DNA of 64,000 nt from Portulaca oleracea. Lineage: Eukaryota > Streptophyta > Magnoliopsida > Caryophyllales > Portulacaceae. Shown in pieces: positions 36,258-46,686 of the stretch. The stretch covers positions 6,691,832 to 6,755,831 of the forward strand of contig CM055870.1 of the NCBI GenBank assembly GCA_029582165.1, read 5' to 3'. The notes under the pieces are model-generated. The model was given only the letters and a program-made list of their open reading frames with translations, was not told the DNA's origin and did not search any database. How positions within the stretch are numbered: the first letter of the stretch is position 1; each line of letters starts with the position of its first letter. The position numbers were made by a program, and so were the translations under genes.

Positions 36258-36367
36258 TGGTGCGTTTGATACTTTTCCGGGAAAGACTTTTCTATGAAAA
36301 GTTTTTGTGGGAATGATTTTTCAAATTAACCAATTTTCCCGGTAAAATTTATCAATCAAACGCGCCA
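36258..36367. mobile_element. Tourist-like MITE beside the bZIP 3' end, 110 bp
   Basis: TGGTGCGTTTGAT and its partner ATCAAACGCGCCA (12 of 13) are flanked by TAA on both sides (36255-36257, 36368-36370). It ends 31 bp beyond the bZIP stop codon, so it almost certainly lies in the bZIP 3' UTR or termination region. Confidence 0.85.
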
Positions 36368-36398
36368 TAAATTACCCATAATAATTAATTTATAGCCC

Positions 36399-36887
36399 CT
36401 AAATTGTATTATTAATTTTGAAGAATAAGGGGTTATTATTTTGAAGGTGAATAGCGAGCAAAGATTGCTGAAGATCACGTAGTCTTTGCTTGAGCAGCAT
36501 TGCTTCACACTTGAGCCGCTCATTCTCTCTCCTCACAACATAGCTCTGGCAACGAACCAACTCCAACCGGGTTTTCATCTCCCGGTTCTGCAATTTCAGC
36601 CGGTCCGCTTGGACCGTTAGATTCTCCAAATGCCTCTTCTTTCTCAACCTGGACCGCCTTGCTGACAGCCGGTTCGACAGCATTCTCCTTAGTTTCCTCT
36701 CGCTCATTATATCATGATCATGATGATCATTGTTATTATTTGGATCTCGGTTCGAGTCGTTTGAACCGGAGTCCGGTTTGGGCGAGTCAAAGTAGGAGAG
36801 AACTTCACTGAACTCGTCGTTTTGGGCGAAGCTAAAGCACCCGTCGAAGAAAGGTTGGAGCTGAACCGGGTTTTCCGAACACATCAT
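36399..36887 (-). CDS. bZIP transcription factor, group-S-like, 162 aa
   Basis: A single-exon minus-strand gene. The basic region runs from about residue 62 (SERKLRRMLSNRLSARRSRL) with the invariant N72 and R80 in N-x7-R spacing. The zipper follows in register: L90, L97, M104, V111, V118, L125, L132, L139, eight heptads. The N-terminal part is acidic with an Asn/His/Asp run. Small size, no introns and a long zipper fit plant group S bZIPs (bZIP4-like), which dimerise and bind ACGT-core DNA in the nucleus. Odd: the usual NRESARRSR reads NRLSARRSR, with Leu at residue 74 in place of Glu. No sucrose-control upstream ORF typical of group S1 is seen. Confidence 0.9.
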   Translation of the reverse strand: MMCSENPVQLQPFFDGCFSFAQNDEFSEVLSYFDSPKPDSGSNDSNRDPNNNNDHHDHDIMSERKLRRMLSNRLSARRSRLRKKRHLENLTVQADRLKLQNREMKTRLELVRCQSYVVRRENERLKCEAMLLKQRLRDLQQSLLAIHLQNNNPLFFKINNTI

Positions 36888-37003
36888 TTTTCATGAACCG
36901 GAGAGAGAAAATGAAAGGAGGGAAAAAAAAGGCAGAATTTGAACCTGGTATAGAGAGAGAAAATGGGGAGGGAAAAGGGGAGAACTGAATTGATTTCGGA
37001 GGG

Positions 37004-37043
37004 TATTTAAGGACAAAAAAGAGGAGAGTGTGGGGTCCACGTG
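37004..37043 (-). promoter_or_regulatory. G-box and TATA-like site of the bZIP gene
   Basis: A CACGTG palindrome (37038-37043, in context CCACGTGA) lies about 150 bp upstream of the bZIP ATG, and TTAAATA (37010-37004) lies about 28 bp nearer the gene, a usual spacing for an element and core promoter. The G-box is a classic bZIP/bHLH target, so autoregulation is possible but not shown. Confidence 0.45.
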
Positions 37044-37474
37044 AGGCATATTTGTCCCTAAATTTAAAGTTGAACGTAATTACTACTTTGAAAAGTAATT
37101 TGTCTTCTTTTGTGTTTTTATTTTTTTGGTTTTGATTTTTATTTTGTTGTTGGAGGGTTTAAGGTAGGTGGGTGGGGGAGAGGGTGGTGCCACATTGTAG
37201 GCCAAATTAACTTAATCACTAAGAATAAGAACAAGGTAGACAAACAACAGATTCAGTTTTTTTTTTCTTTTTTTATGTTTAGTAAATTAGTTTGTGAGAT
37301 GTGGATGATGAGAAGTAAAACTATAAATGGTGATTTACTTTCCACTTTTTTCCACAAATCTTGACATAATTAGCAAGGCTTAAAAGTATATGGTATGTTA
37401 TGCACGTACGTGTGAGATGTTCTCATTCAAGGGCAATATAGTTACTGTAGTTCTTAATTAAATTTGTGTGGTAA
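37044..37474. other. Upstream of the bZIP gene, no gene
   Basis: T-rich; includes a GTGCACGT-like stretch near 37400. Nothing coding. Confidence 0.35.
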
Positions 37475-38897
37475 AACCCCGTTCTTTTATGTGGTGTTTA
37501 CGGTGCGGTAAGTTGTGGTGCGGTAGATTGCGGTGAGTTGCGGTGGATTGCGGTAAGTTGCTGGAGCGTTACCGTACGCGTGGAGGGAAGAAAATTAGCC
37601 TGAGTTGAACTTCGAAGAACAATAGACCAAAAGCATGAACACCCAAAGGAAGGATATGACCTTGTGGCAAGGTATTCCACAACCCAAGACCTAACACTCC
37701 ACCAAGATTATCATAAAGGATAAACCATCAAATAATCTATAAAGGAATGATTTGTTTCTATAAAGGAATGATTTGAAACACCACCAAATCACTTGGATAA
37801 AGTAATCAAGACTTTGAGGAAAACTTAGGGAAACCCTAATACATTCATAAGCATTACATTCAAATCTGAAAAAACTATCCAAAAACGCTGGGGGGGGATA
37901 TTTATACAAATGAGGTTTTAGAATCAAAACGCAACGTTTTGACACCAAGGACACGCGCCGGATCAGAGGCGTCGCGGCGCACAGTGCTGTCGTGGCCGTG
38001 ACGCGCGACGATTGGGACGGGTGATTGGTGCGGCCAAGAATCGGGCAAGGAAGCGGCGCGCGGCGCTTTAAATCTTGTGTTTTTTTTCGGGTTTGGCAAC
38101 GGTTGGCGTCGGCGAGACATACGGACTTCCTAGAGCGGACGTTGGCATCGTTTCCCCAACGCTGGCAGCGGTTGTCGATGATGTCCAGCCAAGCTTGCTT
38201 CCCCAAGCGCCATTGCGGGCGCTACGTCCGCTGTAGCGGGTGTTACGCCCCTTTGCACAGAACGTAGCGGGCGCTAAGTTGGGGTAGCAGGTGCTACCCT
38301 GCATGGGCCAGAACCTCATGGTGTGGCTGTCGAGCGTAGCGGGCGTTACGGGTTCCATAGCGGGTGCTACGCTAGCCGGTGCTTGCTGTTTTGCTTCAAG
38401 GCCTCCCACTTTGCATGTCATTGCTCGGGTCACATCCGAACCTCGATTCCACCTCGCTCTTTGTTCTCGGGATAGCCCGGTTCCGCCCTGAGGGCCTGGA
38501 TCCCACTTATAATGGATGCCACACCCAAGGATGGTTCGAGTATGCATCCAAGGTCCCGGGTCCACCTTGAAGTTGACTCTACACCCGATCCTAACGTCGT
38601 TTTCCTTATTTTTCATGGAAAGGGTGCGGGAAAACTTGGTGTCCATGAAAAGTGAGACTCGGGCCTCATCCCGATACGTTCCAGTTGCGGTAGAAATAAT
38701 AAATGAGTGTTGAAATATTTTCATTAGGAAATATATTAAATAATAAATGAATTGCGGTGGATTGCGGTAAGTTGCGATGGAAATAATTTTGTGGATTTTG
38801 TGGAAATATATTAAATAAAAAGGTAAATGATAATCTGTGGTGAGTTGCGGAAAATTGCGGTGGAATAATTTACAGTACCGCATAAAAGAACGGGACC
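37475..38897. mobile_element. CCRCAA-family MITE, copy 3, split by a solo LTR
   Basis: Left end AACCCCGTTCTTTTATGTGG and inverted right end GGTCCCGTTCTTTTATGCGG, with TAA (TAAAA) at both sides. The left 85 bp and right 210 bp hold GCGGTAAGTTG and GCGGTGGATTG words. A 1.1-kb LTR has landed inside; without it the element would be about 300 bp. Confidence 0.8.
37562..38683 (-). mobile_element. Solo LTR nested in a MITE, 1,122 bp
   Basis: TGGAGCG...CGTTCCA ends, flanked by the 5-bp duplication GTTGC (37557-37561, 38684-38688), interrupt the GCGGTAAGTTGC repeat of the surrounding MITE. On the minus strand TTGTATAAATATCC is a good TATA box, giving its direction. It is GC-rich compared with its surround and carries many GTAGCGGGCGCTACG-like words. 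The 281-codon open frame running through it is not a gene. Confidence 0.82.
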
Positions 38898-39260
38898 TAA
38901 AAGTTAGAGCCATTGTTTTACTCTATGGTACGATATATGCATGAGCTCTTCAAAAAACATTGAGAAAGTGTGATTTATGAATGATATGTTGTTTTAAAGG
39001 GTTGTACTTCTTATATTTATATTAGAATGATATTTGAAATTTTTATATTTGATGGTGTAAATTTGGAGGGAGATAAAATGAAATAAGTTTAAAGGATACA
39101 TAAGAAAGATAAAAAGAGCTGATTAATGGATTCTGACGGTAAAATTGACTATTGAAATGATTATTTAAGAGTGATCAATGCACTATTCTCTCATGATATA
39201 ATGTGTGGATCCTATAATGATGAGTTTATCCATCTTTTATGTGGGACTTTAAGTTATTAG
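38898..39260. other. Intergenic spacer
   Basis: AT-rich; nothing recognised. Confidence 0.3.
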
Positions 39261-39892
39261 TGTGGGACGTCACCGAGTATGTGTCGACTAATTCTTTATG
39301 TGTTTGACCCTGCCACATGTTGTCCATGTGGCCTCCACATCACCCAAAAGGTCCATGTCATCCTCCCTCTTCTCAGTCTCTCTTCTCCCATAACCACCAC
39401 CCACCATGTACTATCGTTGACTCGCCACTGCTACCACACCCACCGGCGACTCTGGCGGACTGTGACCACTAACATGGTGGCGGCAGATTTAGCAGTGATG
39501 ATGGGCAGTGGTTGTGATTGTAGAAAGAGAAGGGGATCAAGATTCTCTCTACACCCACAAATTGTGGGTGTGGCGGTGACGGCGGGTCAGGGATGGTGTT
39601 GTGGGTGAAGAGCGAGAAGGCCCGTTCTCTCTCTTCACCCGGCCCACAACCACCATCCACTACCACTGCTAGATCCACCGCCACCACGTTGATAGTCACC
39701 GTCCGCCAAAGTTTTCGGCGGTTGTGGGAGAAGATAGAGAAAGAGAGAGAAAGATGAAGATGGTGGATGACATGAACACCCACATAGATGCCACGTGATA
39801 GGTTAAATACATAAAAAAATTAGTCAAGTAAAATTCCGGTATCCACATCAGATTTCCATTGAGTCACCACTACTTGACTCGGTGATGTCCTA
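39261..39892. repeat. Large GC-richer palindrome (~630 bp)
   Basis: Outer arms GGACGTCACCGAGT (39265) and ACTCGGTGATGTCC (ending 39890) are inverted partners; inward, the CCACC/GGTGG-rich halves continue to mirror each other to a near-perfect centre ACACCCACAAATTGTGGGTG at 39551. The right arm has about 50 extra bp. A foldback or Mutator-like element is the likely source. Short open frames on both strands mirror each other. Confidence 0.7.
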
Positions 39893-40039
39893 CTAGAATT
39901 CAATTACTTTCTATTTTGGACCATCAGAATCCAATTTGATAGTAGGGATCATCAACATCCAAAAAGTGAAAGTAAAGATCATTAGAATCCAATTTTCCAA
40001 AAAAAAAATATATCAGATAAAGTCATGCCGTACATTATA

Positions 40040-40252
40040 CTACCTCCGTCCCAAAATGTTTGTCAGTTGACTAAATTTTGACCGTTAATTACTCACAAAT
40101 TACAATGAATTACAATATGAAATTAATGTCATTGTATTTTTTAGTAAATTATCTTTCTAATGACGATAATTTTATATTATTAATCATTATAATTTGTGAG
40201 TAATTAACAGTCAAAATTTAGTCAAAGGACAAACATTTTGGGACGGAGGTAG
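40040..40252. mobile_element. Stowaway-like MITE
   Basis: CTACCTCCGTCCCAAAATGT at the left and the inverted copy at the right match over about 24 bp, TA duplicated on both sides, 213 bp. The inner arms also pair (TGACTAAATTTTGACCGTTA with its inverse), so the whole folds as a hairpin. Confidence 0.9.
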
Positions 40253-40779
40253 TATATTCCTAAGTTCAAACTATTATAGCATGCTTATTTATCTATCCAT
40301 ACGCATGCCTAATACGAAGAACAAGTTTTACATTTACAAACGACCTTGACGATATTAAACAAAAGATTAAAAGTGGATCATAATAACTTATCATCATATG
40401 ATCAAAGATAATACTTTTGAGAAAAGATAATTTTTGAGCAAAGATAATAGGCAAACACTTAAAGAAAAAGGCATGAAGTAAAAAAAAGAAAATCACGTAC
40501 ATCTTTTAACCAAAAAAAGTAATGATAACCCTTTATCTCCAATTTCCAAAAAATGAATATGCCATAACATAACCATACCAAAATTTGTAAAGTAGCCATG
40601 GATAAAACAGTAGTGGCTTCTAGGGTGTACCTGTAAACTGAGGACATGCACGCAGTAGATAATACGTGGAAAATGAATAACCCCACGTGTTGTGAAGAAA
40701 ATTGGAAAGTTAGGAAAATAGCCGTGTCAAACTTTTGTCATTCGCAAGTGCTAGTCAATTACTTATTTACTATAATGGT

Positions 40780-41000
40780 GTTGAGTTGTCCCACATCGGC
40801 CTTTGACACCCATATTGTGGTGTTTATAATGGTCTGAGTCGCCATTTCAACCTTTTGCCTACTTTAGGGTTAAATTGCTGCAGTCATTATTTCACATGAT
40901 ATCGTGAGCGGGGTTATTGATGTTGGGGCGCATGATTGTATGCGCCTCGTGGTGAGGCGTGTTGAGTTGTCAGTCATTGTGGCTGCAAAATTATTGTGCT
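40780..41000. mobile_element. LTR-like fragment
   Basis: TGTTGAGTTGTCCCACATCG is a very common start of plant LTRs and TRIMs; TGTTGAGTTGTC recurs near 40970 after about 190 bp. No matching 3' end or target duplication was found, so it is at best a remnant. Confidence 0.4.
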
Positions 41001-42459
41001 CCATTATTTCACAAATGTTGTACTTAACTTGTGGCTGCGTTGACGTTCTGGGCATTTTTAATTTTATTTGTTACAATTTTTTTACAGCTCAGATTGAATT
41101 ATTGAAAATTTGGAATACGATATGAGAAAATAAAACAGCTGACCGTTTGTTTCCATGAATATAGGCCAGTGGTACTTTGCCAGCTTATAAATTTTACGGT
41201 AAAATGATATATATTTTTATATAAAATGCACATTTCTTAAACGTACATCATATTTTGATCATATTTTACAGTTGAAATATAGCATATATCATATATATCA
41301 GGGGCTTCAATGGGCTGTTTCTATGGTATATATAGGGTTGCCAAGTAACCTATATAATGGTATACATGTTCTTGAAGGCTTGTACATCATCATCACAAAA
41401 ATTAATGATTAAACAATATGTAATATGAATTAAGGAACTAAGATAACGTATTCTTGAGAATGAGGGCGAGGGTGTGTGGTTGAGAATAAAGCCGAGTATC
41501 TTATATAGAGTTAGGATTATTTTGTAAGTCCTCTAGAATAACTATGGAAACACCTTGGTTGTGATCCTCAAAGTTTATAGTGCATTGTTTGTGTTTTTTT
41601 CTTTTTCAGTTTTAGGGTTTAAATTGAAATAAAGTGATATGATTGAACTTTATTATAACTATTAATATCATATATAAATTGTATAAAATTATCATTTTAT
41701 TCATAATGTTTTACATTTTAAAAAGGCCTAAAATATGCCTATTGGATGGGTTTGAGCTGATTAGGGTATCATTTAATGCATCCAAAATTCCTTAGAATAG
41801 ATCATTAATACTTACTACTATAATATTAAAAAATAAATATAAAAATCATAAGAAATACTAATATGTTGAAGGGTAAAACATTTAATAAGTATTTTGGGGT
41901 ATAGATAAACAAGAAGGGTCTACGGTTAAATAAACATCTCCAATTTAAATTCAAACAATAATTGCATAATATGGGATTTGTAATTAAAATATAAACATCA
42001 TTTTCGAATAATGGTATATTCTTTTTGATAAGAATTTGAGTGCAAACAGTAACTTTATTTCTTTAATATTGATGTGATATTTTGGCAACTTAGGTCTAAA
42101 ATAATGATGTGATGCTTGTTAGAAGTATTCAATTTTATCTCTTGGATTATGGAATGGGTCAATGTAAAAGGACCACATTTAGGGTTCATCTTTTGAAAAT
42201 GAGGGATTATGGACGTGTACTTATCACATCTAATTAGTCTCTTGGTAACTCACCACGTACAATGCATTACTTTTGGTAAATGCCTGCTTATTTTGAATTT
42301 TTTCGAAATACACATATTGATACTTCTTTACATTTGAATTGATAACATATGTAGTACTCTAATTCACACACTTTAGAACTTGCGTTCGAATTGGAATTTT
42401 TATGATCGTTCGAAACATTTCTATTCCTTTTCAAAATATAGTTCTACTGTTTTTTCTTA
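41001..42459. other. Intergenic, no gene recognised
   Basis: Very AT-rich with no supported coding region or element ends. Confidence 0.35.
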
Positions 42460-42672
42460 CGCAAGAATCATGATACCACAAGATACCGCAATCATACAAC
42501 TCACCACACTTTATTACAAATCATTATTTTTCTCTCTCCTCACTTTTTTCCTCTACTTTTTACATTCTCGCTCCTCACTTACCCCACATACCAATAACCT
42601 ACCACAATTCCACCACACCCACCACAATTCGACCACACCTCACCACACCATACCGCAGAAAAGAACAGGGCC
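42460..42672. mobile_element. CCRCAA-family MITE, copy 4, left end lost
   Basis: ACCACAAGATACCGCAATC at the left and CCACACCATACCGCAGAAAA then GAACAGGGCC at the right, with CCACAATTCCACCACACC words between. The left terminal repeat is not recognisable. Confidence 0.6.
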
Positions 42673-43923
42673 TTCATTTTCCTCTATTCGGAGGATGGAA
42701 ACTTTCGTCTAATTGTGTATTTCTTTTTGTTATTAATTAATACAATTTCTTTTTTACTTAGAGAGCTGATCTTATTAGTGATAAAATTTTGTCCAACTTG
42801 CCAAAATAAAAAATGGATATAGATGCATAGTTGCGGACTATTATTTGTCTGAATTTTAAATTTGGAGCTACTTTTTATCATTTCCATTAATCTAGGGCCT
42901 ATAGATTTATTTTATTTGTCCGACTCCGAAAAAATAAACATCAAACATGGATGTCTAGTCTAGATTCTTAATATCGAGCAATTTAATTAATGAAAATTGG
43001 TCTTAAACTCGTTCGATACACGGGTGTATTAAAAATATATATGTTTAATAATTTTAAAATTAATAAATATAATATAAATGTAAATACATATATACATATA
43101 TTCTAATTATAAGGAAAAAAATACATAAATAATAATTTAATTAAGAAATATACATGTGTGTATCAATTTAAAGGAAATCATAAAATGACAATATCAATCA
43201 AATATACATGTACATACCAAGATTAAAATAAACAATAAATGTCACTTTGCTTCATAGCCTAATCTACAAGCCAGGGAAAAGAACACAACTTATATAATAT
43301 TATTAAATGAAAGAGAAGTACTGTTTTCTTCCATTGATAGTAAGTTATTCGAATGAAAATACATAAATATACAATAAGCTATTCGAATGACAAAATTATG
43401 CATGTACATGCCAATATAATAAGTTATTTGAATGAAAATAATTTCTAATATTTGTACAAGATAATTTAATTTAATATGTATCTGTTTCTGATTGACTTGA
43501 ATTCCTACGATTAATCTCCTGTCTCCATTCTTCAAGATCCACAAACTTTACTATTGTATAGATCAGACTCAAACCTATATTTTTTTTTCAGAGCAATAAT
43601 AATTTTATGAAACACTTGGTAGCATGTGAAATGGGCAAATTTTTCCTTTTAGGGAAAGAAAAGGATATTCAGAGGTAAGGAGAATATGCAAACCATCAGC
43701 TATGGTAAAGATTAAAGAATCCAAATCTAAGGCATCACCAAAACGGGGGGAGAAGAAGAAGGAACAACATTCTCAAAATTGACTGCCAGCCAAAAGCAAT
43801 CCCTAGACTAAACCTAGAAGTAGTTACATTTTCTCTCTTCTTATTAGTCCACACTTTGAGATTTTTCTGAGTACTAAGTAAAAATTAAGTTTGGTATAAT
43901 AATATACATTAAATTTATTACAA
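42673..43923. other. Intergenic, no gene recognised
   Basis: AT-rich. GAATGAAAATACATAAATAT-like words recur between 43340 and 43440, a weak local repeat. Confidence 0.35.
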
Positions 43924-43931
43924 TAAGTAGA

Positions 43932-44165
43932 TATATTGTCTGTCACAACGCACCGCAATTTTCCAAATTCCACCACAATCCACCACAATCTACCTTTTCT
44001 AATTTAATTTATTTTTTTATTAAAAATTAAACTTTCCATATTCCAATACAACTCACCAAATTTTCCCCAACTTACTACAATCCACCATAACTTTTTCCAA
44101 CCCACCACAATCCACCACATTTCCTTCATACCGCACCATAACCAGCCACATAAAAGAACGGGGCC
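43932..44165. mobile_element. CCRCAA-family MITE, copy 5
   Basis: The right end ACATAAAAGAACGGGGCC is intact. CCACCACAATCCACCACAAT arrays fill it. TAAGTAGA occurs both at 43924-43931 and 44166-44173, which may be an 8-bp target duplication, but the left terminal repeat is missing, so the left boundary is uncertain. Confidence 0.6.
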
Positions 44166-44173
44166 TAAGTAGA

Positions 44174-44704
44174 GATTGCCTTAAACTATAATAAATATGA
44201 AAAATTACAAATAATAATATAATATTATGTAATGTATATATAGTATTATATTTATTTTTCAAATACAATGTACAACAATTTAGTTTCCATACAAACATTA
44301 AATCCTTTAAAAATGTCGTAGGTTAAGAATTTTAGCGTTTTTATTGTATAAATATTATAATTGTATCAAAATATATTTACATAAAACTAAAAGAAATTTT
44401 TAGAATGAAATTTACTTCAAGCCAAAATACACCCGACCTGTATTTATCCTAAAAAAGAATTTACAATCAAAGAATATCTGACCAGTATTTACTTGAATTT
44501 GAAATATACCCGAGTCATGTTTTTAGAGTGAAATTTATCCGAAATCGAAATACACTAGACCCGTGTTTACCCTCTCTTTTAATATATCCAAGGGTAAAAG
44601 AATAAATTCATGTGTGAACACAAGCAAGCAAGCAGGCAGGTAGAGTAGCAAACGGAAAACACTCCTGTTACTTTCTTTTCTTCTTTAGTATATGGAAATA
44701 AAAG
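44174..44704. other. Intergenic, no gene recognised
   Basis: AT-rich, with a CAAGCAAGCAGGCAGG short repeat near 44620. Confidence 0.3.
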
Positions 44705-44706
44705 TA

Positions 44707-44917
44707 CTCTCTCCGTCCCATATTAATTGACACTTTAACTAATTTATTTTGTCCCAAAATAATTGTCACTTTTCTATTTCCAATACCTAATTCAATTATT
44801 TACATTATTTATTAGATAGAGAAAAACCAAATATAATTAAAGTTTGGTAGTTATTATAGTTATATATTGATATGTGTGAAAACTCTAATTCCGTTAATTA
44901 ATTTGGGAGGGAGGGAG
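44707..44917. mobile_element. Stowaway-like MITE
   Basis: CTCTCTCCGTCCCATATTAA against the right end AATTTGGGAGGGAGGGAG, TA duplicated on both sides, 211 bp. Confidence 0.8.
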
Positions 44918-44919
44918 TA

Positions 44920-45579
44920 AAGAGTAACAAGTCTCCAACTTGGCATTTCGAAGCCGTTGAATTGAAGATTGAACAAAAGGAATCTTGGTTTTTGATTATT
45001 TAGCACTAGTTTTTGTGCTTTGTGTGATGCATGAGTTTTTGTGTTATTTATAGTTTTCGATTTCATTGCAAGTTAATGTTAAAATGGAAAGAATTTTCCA
45101 ATATTGTTATAAGTTATAACCTATTAACCTTTAATGTATTTTACTTTTGTAAACGAGTATGTTGTAACTTTCAATGTTGTGAGTACATGTTAAATTTCTT
45201 TTCCAGTTATAATTAAGGATTTATGAATAGATAGTGCAAATTATTTGTAAATGTATTTAACGTTTGTTGGTCTTTCTATTTTCTCTTTTTTCGTCAAAAT
45301 TTTCTAATAGTGACATGTGGCATAATGATTTCATGATGATATATTGTAGATAACAAAGGTTCAGCTATTGATTTTTAACCTATCACACAAGTAATTAATT
45401 AATTAATAATTATTACCTCACTTCGTACCATATCTATAATAGTATAATCTTTTATAGAAAATTAAAATTTTTAGGAGAATATTATTCGGTGCGTTTTTTT
45501 ATGTTGCTTTCAGATGAAAGAGAAGAAATTTAATACTATTAATAGTTAAAGAGATAATAATTTATATACAATAAAAAGA
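44920..45579. other. Intergenic, no gene recognised
   Basis: AT-rich; open frames of about 60 codons only. Confidence 0.3.
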
Positions 45580-45672
45580 GATCAAGGTCTGCGTACACTA
45601 TACCTTTGCGGTGGGACCCTTGGCGGGGACGCTTTGTACACCGGGCTGTCTTTTTTTTTTAAAAAAAAAAAA
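45580..45672. mobile_element. Probable SINE 3' part
   Basis: AAGGTCTGCGTACACTATAC, GGTGGGACCCTTGGCGGGGA and CACCGGGCTGTC followed by a T run are the conserved 3' words of plant SINEs. The tRNA-like 5' end is not present. Confidence 0.5.
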
Positions 45673-45968
45673 GAAGAGATCAAGATGAATTTTAGATGTA
45701 AAATGGAGGAAATGTTTATTACTAATTGTTATTTGAACGAGCACAAGGCATCATGTCAATGGTGGCGATAAGTATTTAGTCTAGTAAAACATATATATTA
45801 AAATGTATCCTTAAATATAAAGAGCAAAACAAAAAAAATAAAAGAACTACGTTTTGCTTAAACATGCATGAAAACTCATAACTTAAACATGCACGTCGAC
45901 TTTAGTGGCGACTCCTTAGCTCCTCCAGATTTTTCATTTTTGATTTTTTTTTTGAACATAGCTCCTCT

Positions 45969-46292
45969 TAGGGCTGTTCATAGTTCAGTCCTGACCAAAA
46001 AAGGGACTGGACCGAATGGACCGAGGGACGTTCAGTCCAGTCCCCGGTCCAGGGAAATTTTGATGTTCGGTCCTCAGTGCAGCCCATGGGCCGAACTGAA
46101 GAACTGAACTTACTAAATTATAGTGTTTCTTTATGTATGGTCCAGTCCGGACTGGACCGCGGATTGGAACGAACAAAGTTGGGTCGATCCAGTCTCGGAC
46201 CGAACTTTTTTCGGTCCAGTCCTCGTCCAACTTAGTCCTCTAATTGGGTCATCGGTCCATTTGGTCCAATCCAGAACCGATGAACAACCCTA
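45969..46292. mobile_element. hAT-type MITE rich in GGACC, 324 bp
   Basis: TAGGGCTGTTCATAGTTC at the left and inverted TAGGGTTGTTCATCGGTT at the right, flanked by GCTCCTCT (45961-45968) and GCTCCTCC (46293-46300), a one-mismatch 8-bp duplication. The interior repeats CAGTCC, GGACCGAA and GGTCCAGTCC on both strands. The flank word AGCTCCTCCAGATTTT also occurs near 45918, so the site lies in a local repeat. Confidence 0.85.
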
Positions 46293-46475
46293 GCTCCTCC
46301 AGATTTTGAACATTCCCAAGTTGATGAATTCATTCCTATGCAAGGTTTGAAAAAAGAGTCGCATCCTCATAAAGTATGAACTGCAGCTGTAACGGAAGTC
46401 AGAAGTAAAAGTAAGAGAATTGTTGGTATGAAACTATGAACAGGCTCAAAGTTACCAAGGGCAGCTAAAATAATA

Positions 46476-46684
46476 CCGTCTCTGTGTGTCAATTTGATTA
46501 AACTTTGACCATCGATCACACAAATTATAATGAGTTACGTTACAATATGAAATTACCACCGTTAGAAAGATATATACTCAAAATTACAATTGTGTTAATT
46601 TTATATTGTATCTTATTATAATTTTGTAAGTAATCAACGATAAAAATTTAACCAAATTGACACTTATTTTAGGAATGGAGGGAG
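46476..46684. mobile_element. Stowaway-like MITE, diverged
   Basis: CCGTCTCTGTGTGTCAATTT against the right end GACACTTATTTTAGGAATGG then AGGGAG, TA on both sides, 209 bp. Inner arms mirror each other (TTTGACCATCGATCACACAA and its inverse). Confidence 0.75.
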
Positions 46685-46686
46685 TA

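Noticed and set aside
38068..38913. 281-codon minus-strand open frame
   Set aside because: It runs through a solo LTR and across its target duplication into the host MITE, so it cannot be one ancestral gene.
39279..39783. Open frames on both strands with similar peptides
   Set aside because: They are mirror products of the palindrome at 39261-39892.
40459..40686. 75-codon hydrophobic minus-strand open frame resembling a membrane protein
   Set aside because: AT-rich composition produces Leu/Phe/Ile-rich frames by chance; no neighbouring exons or family resemblance.
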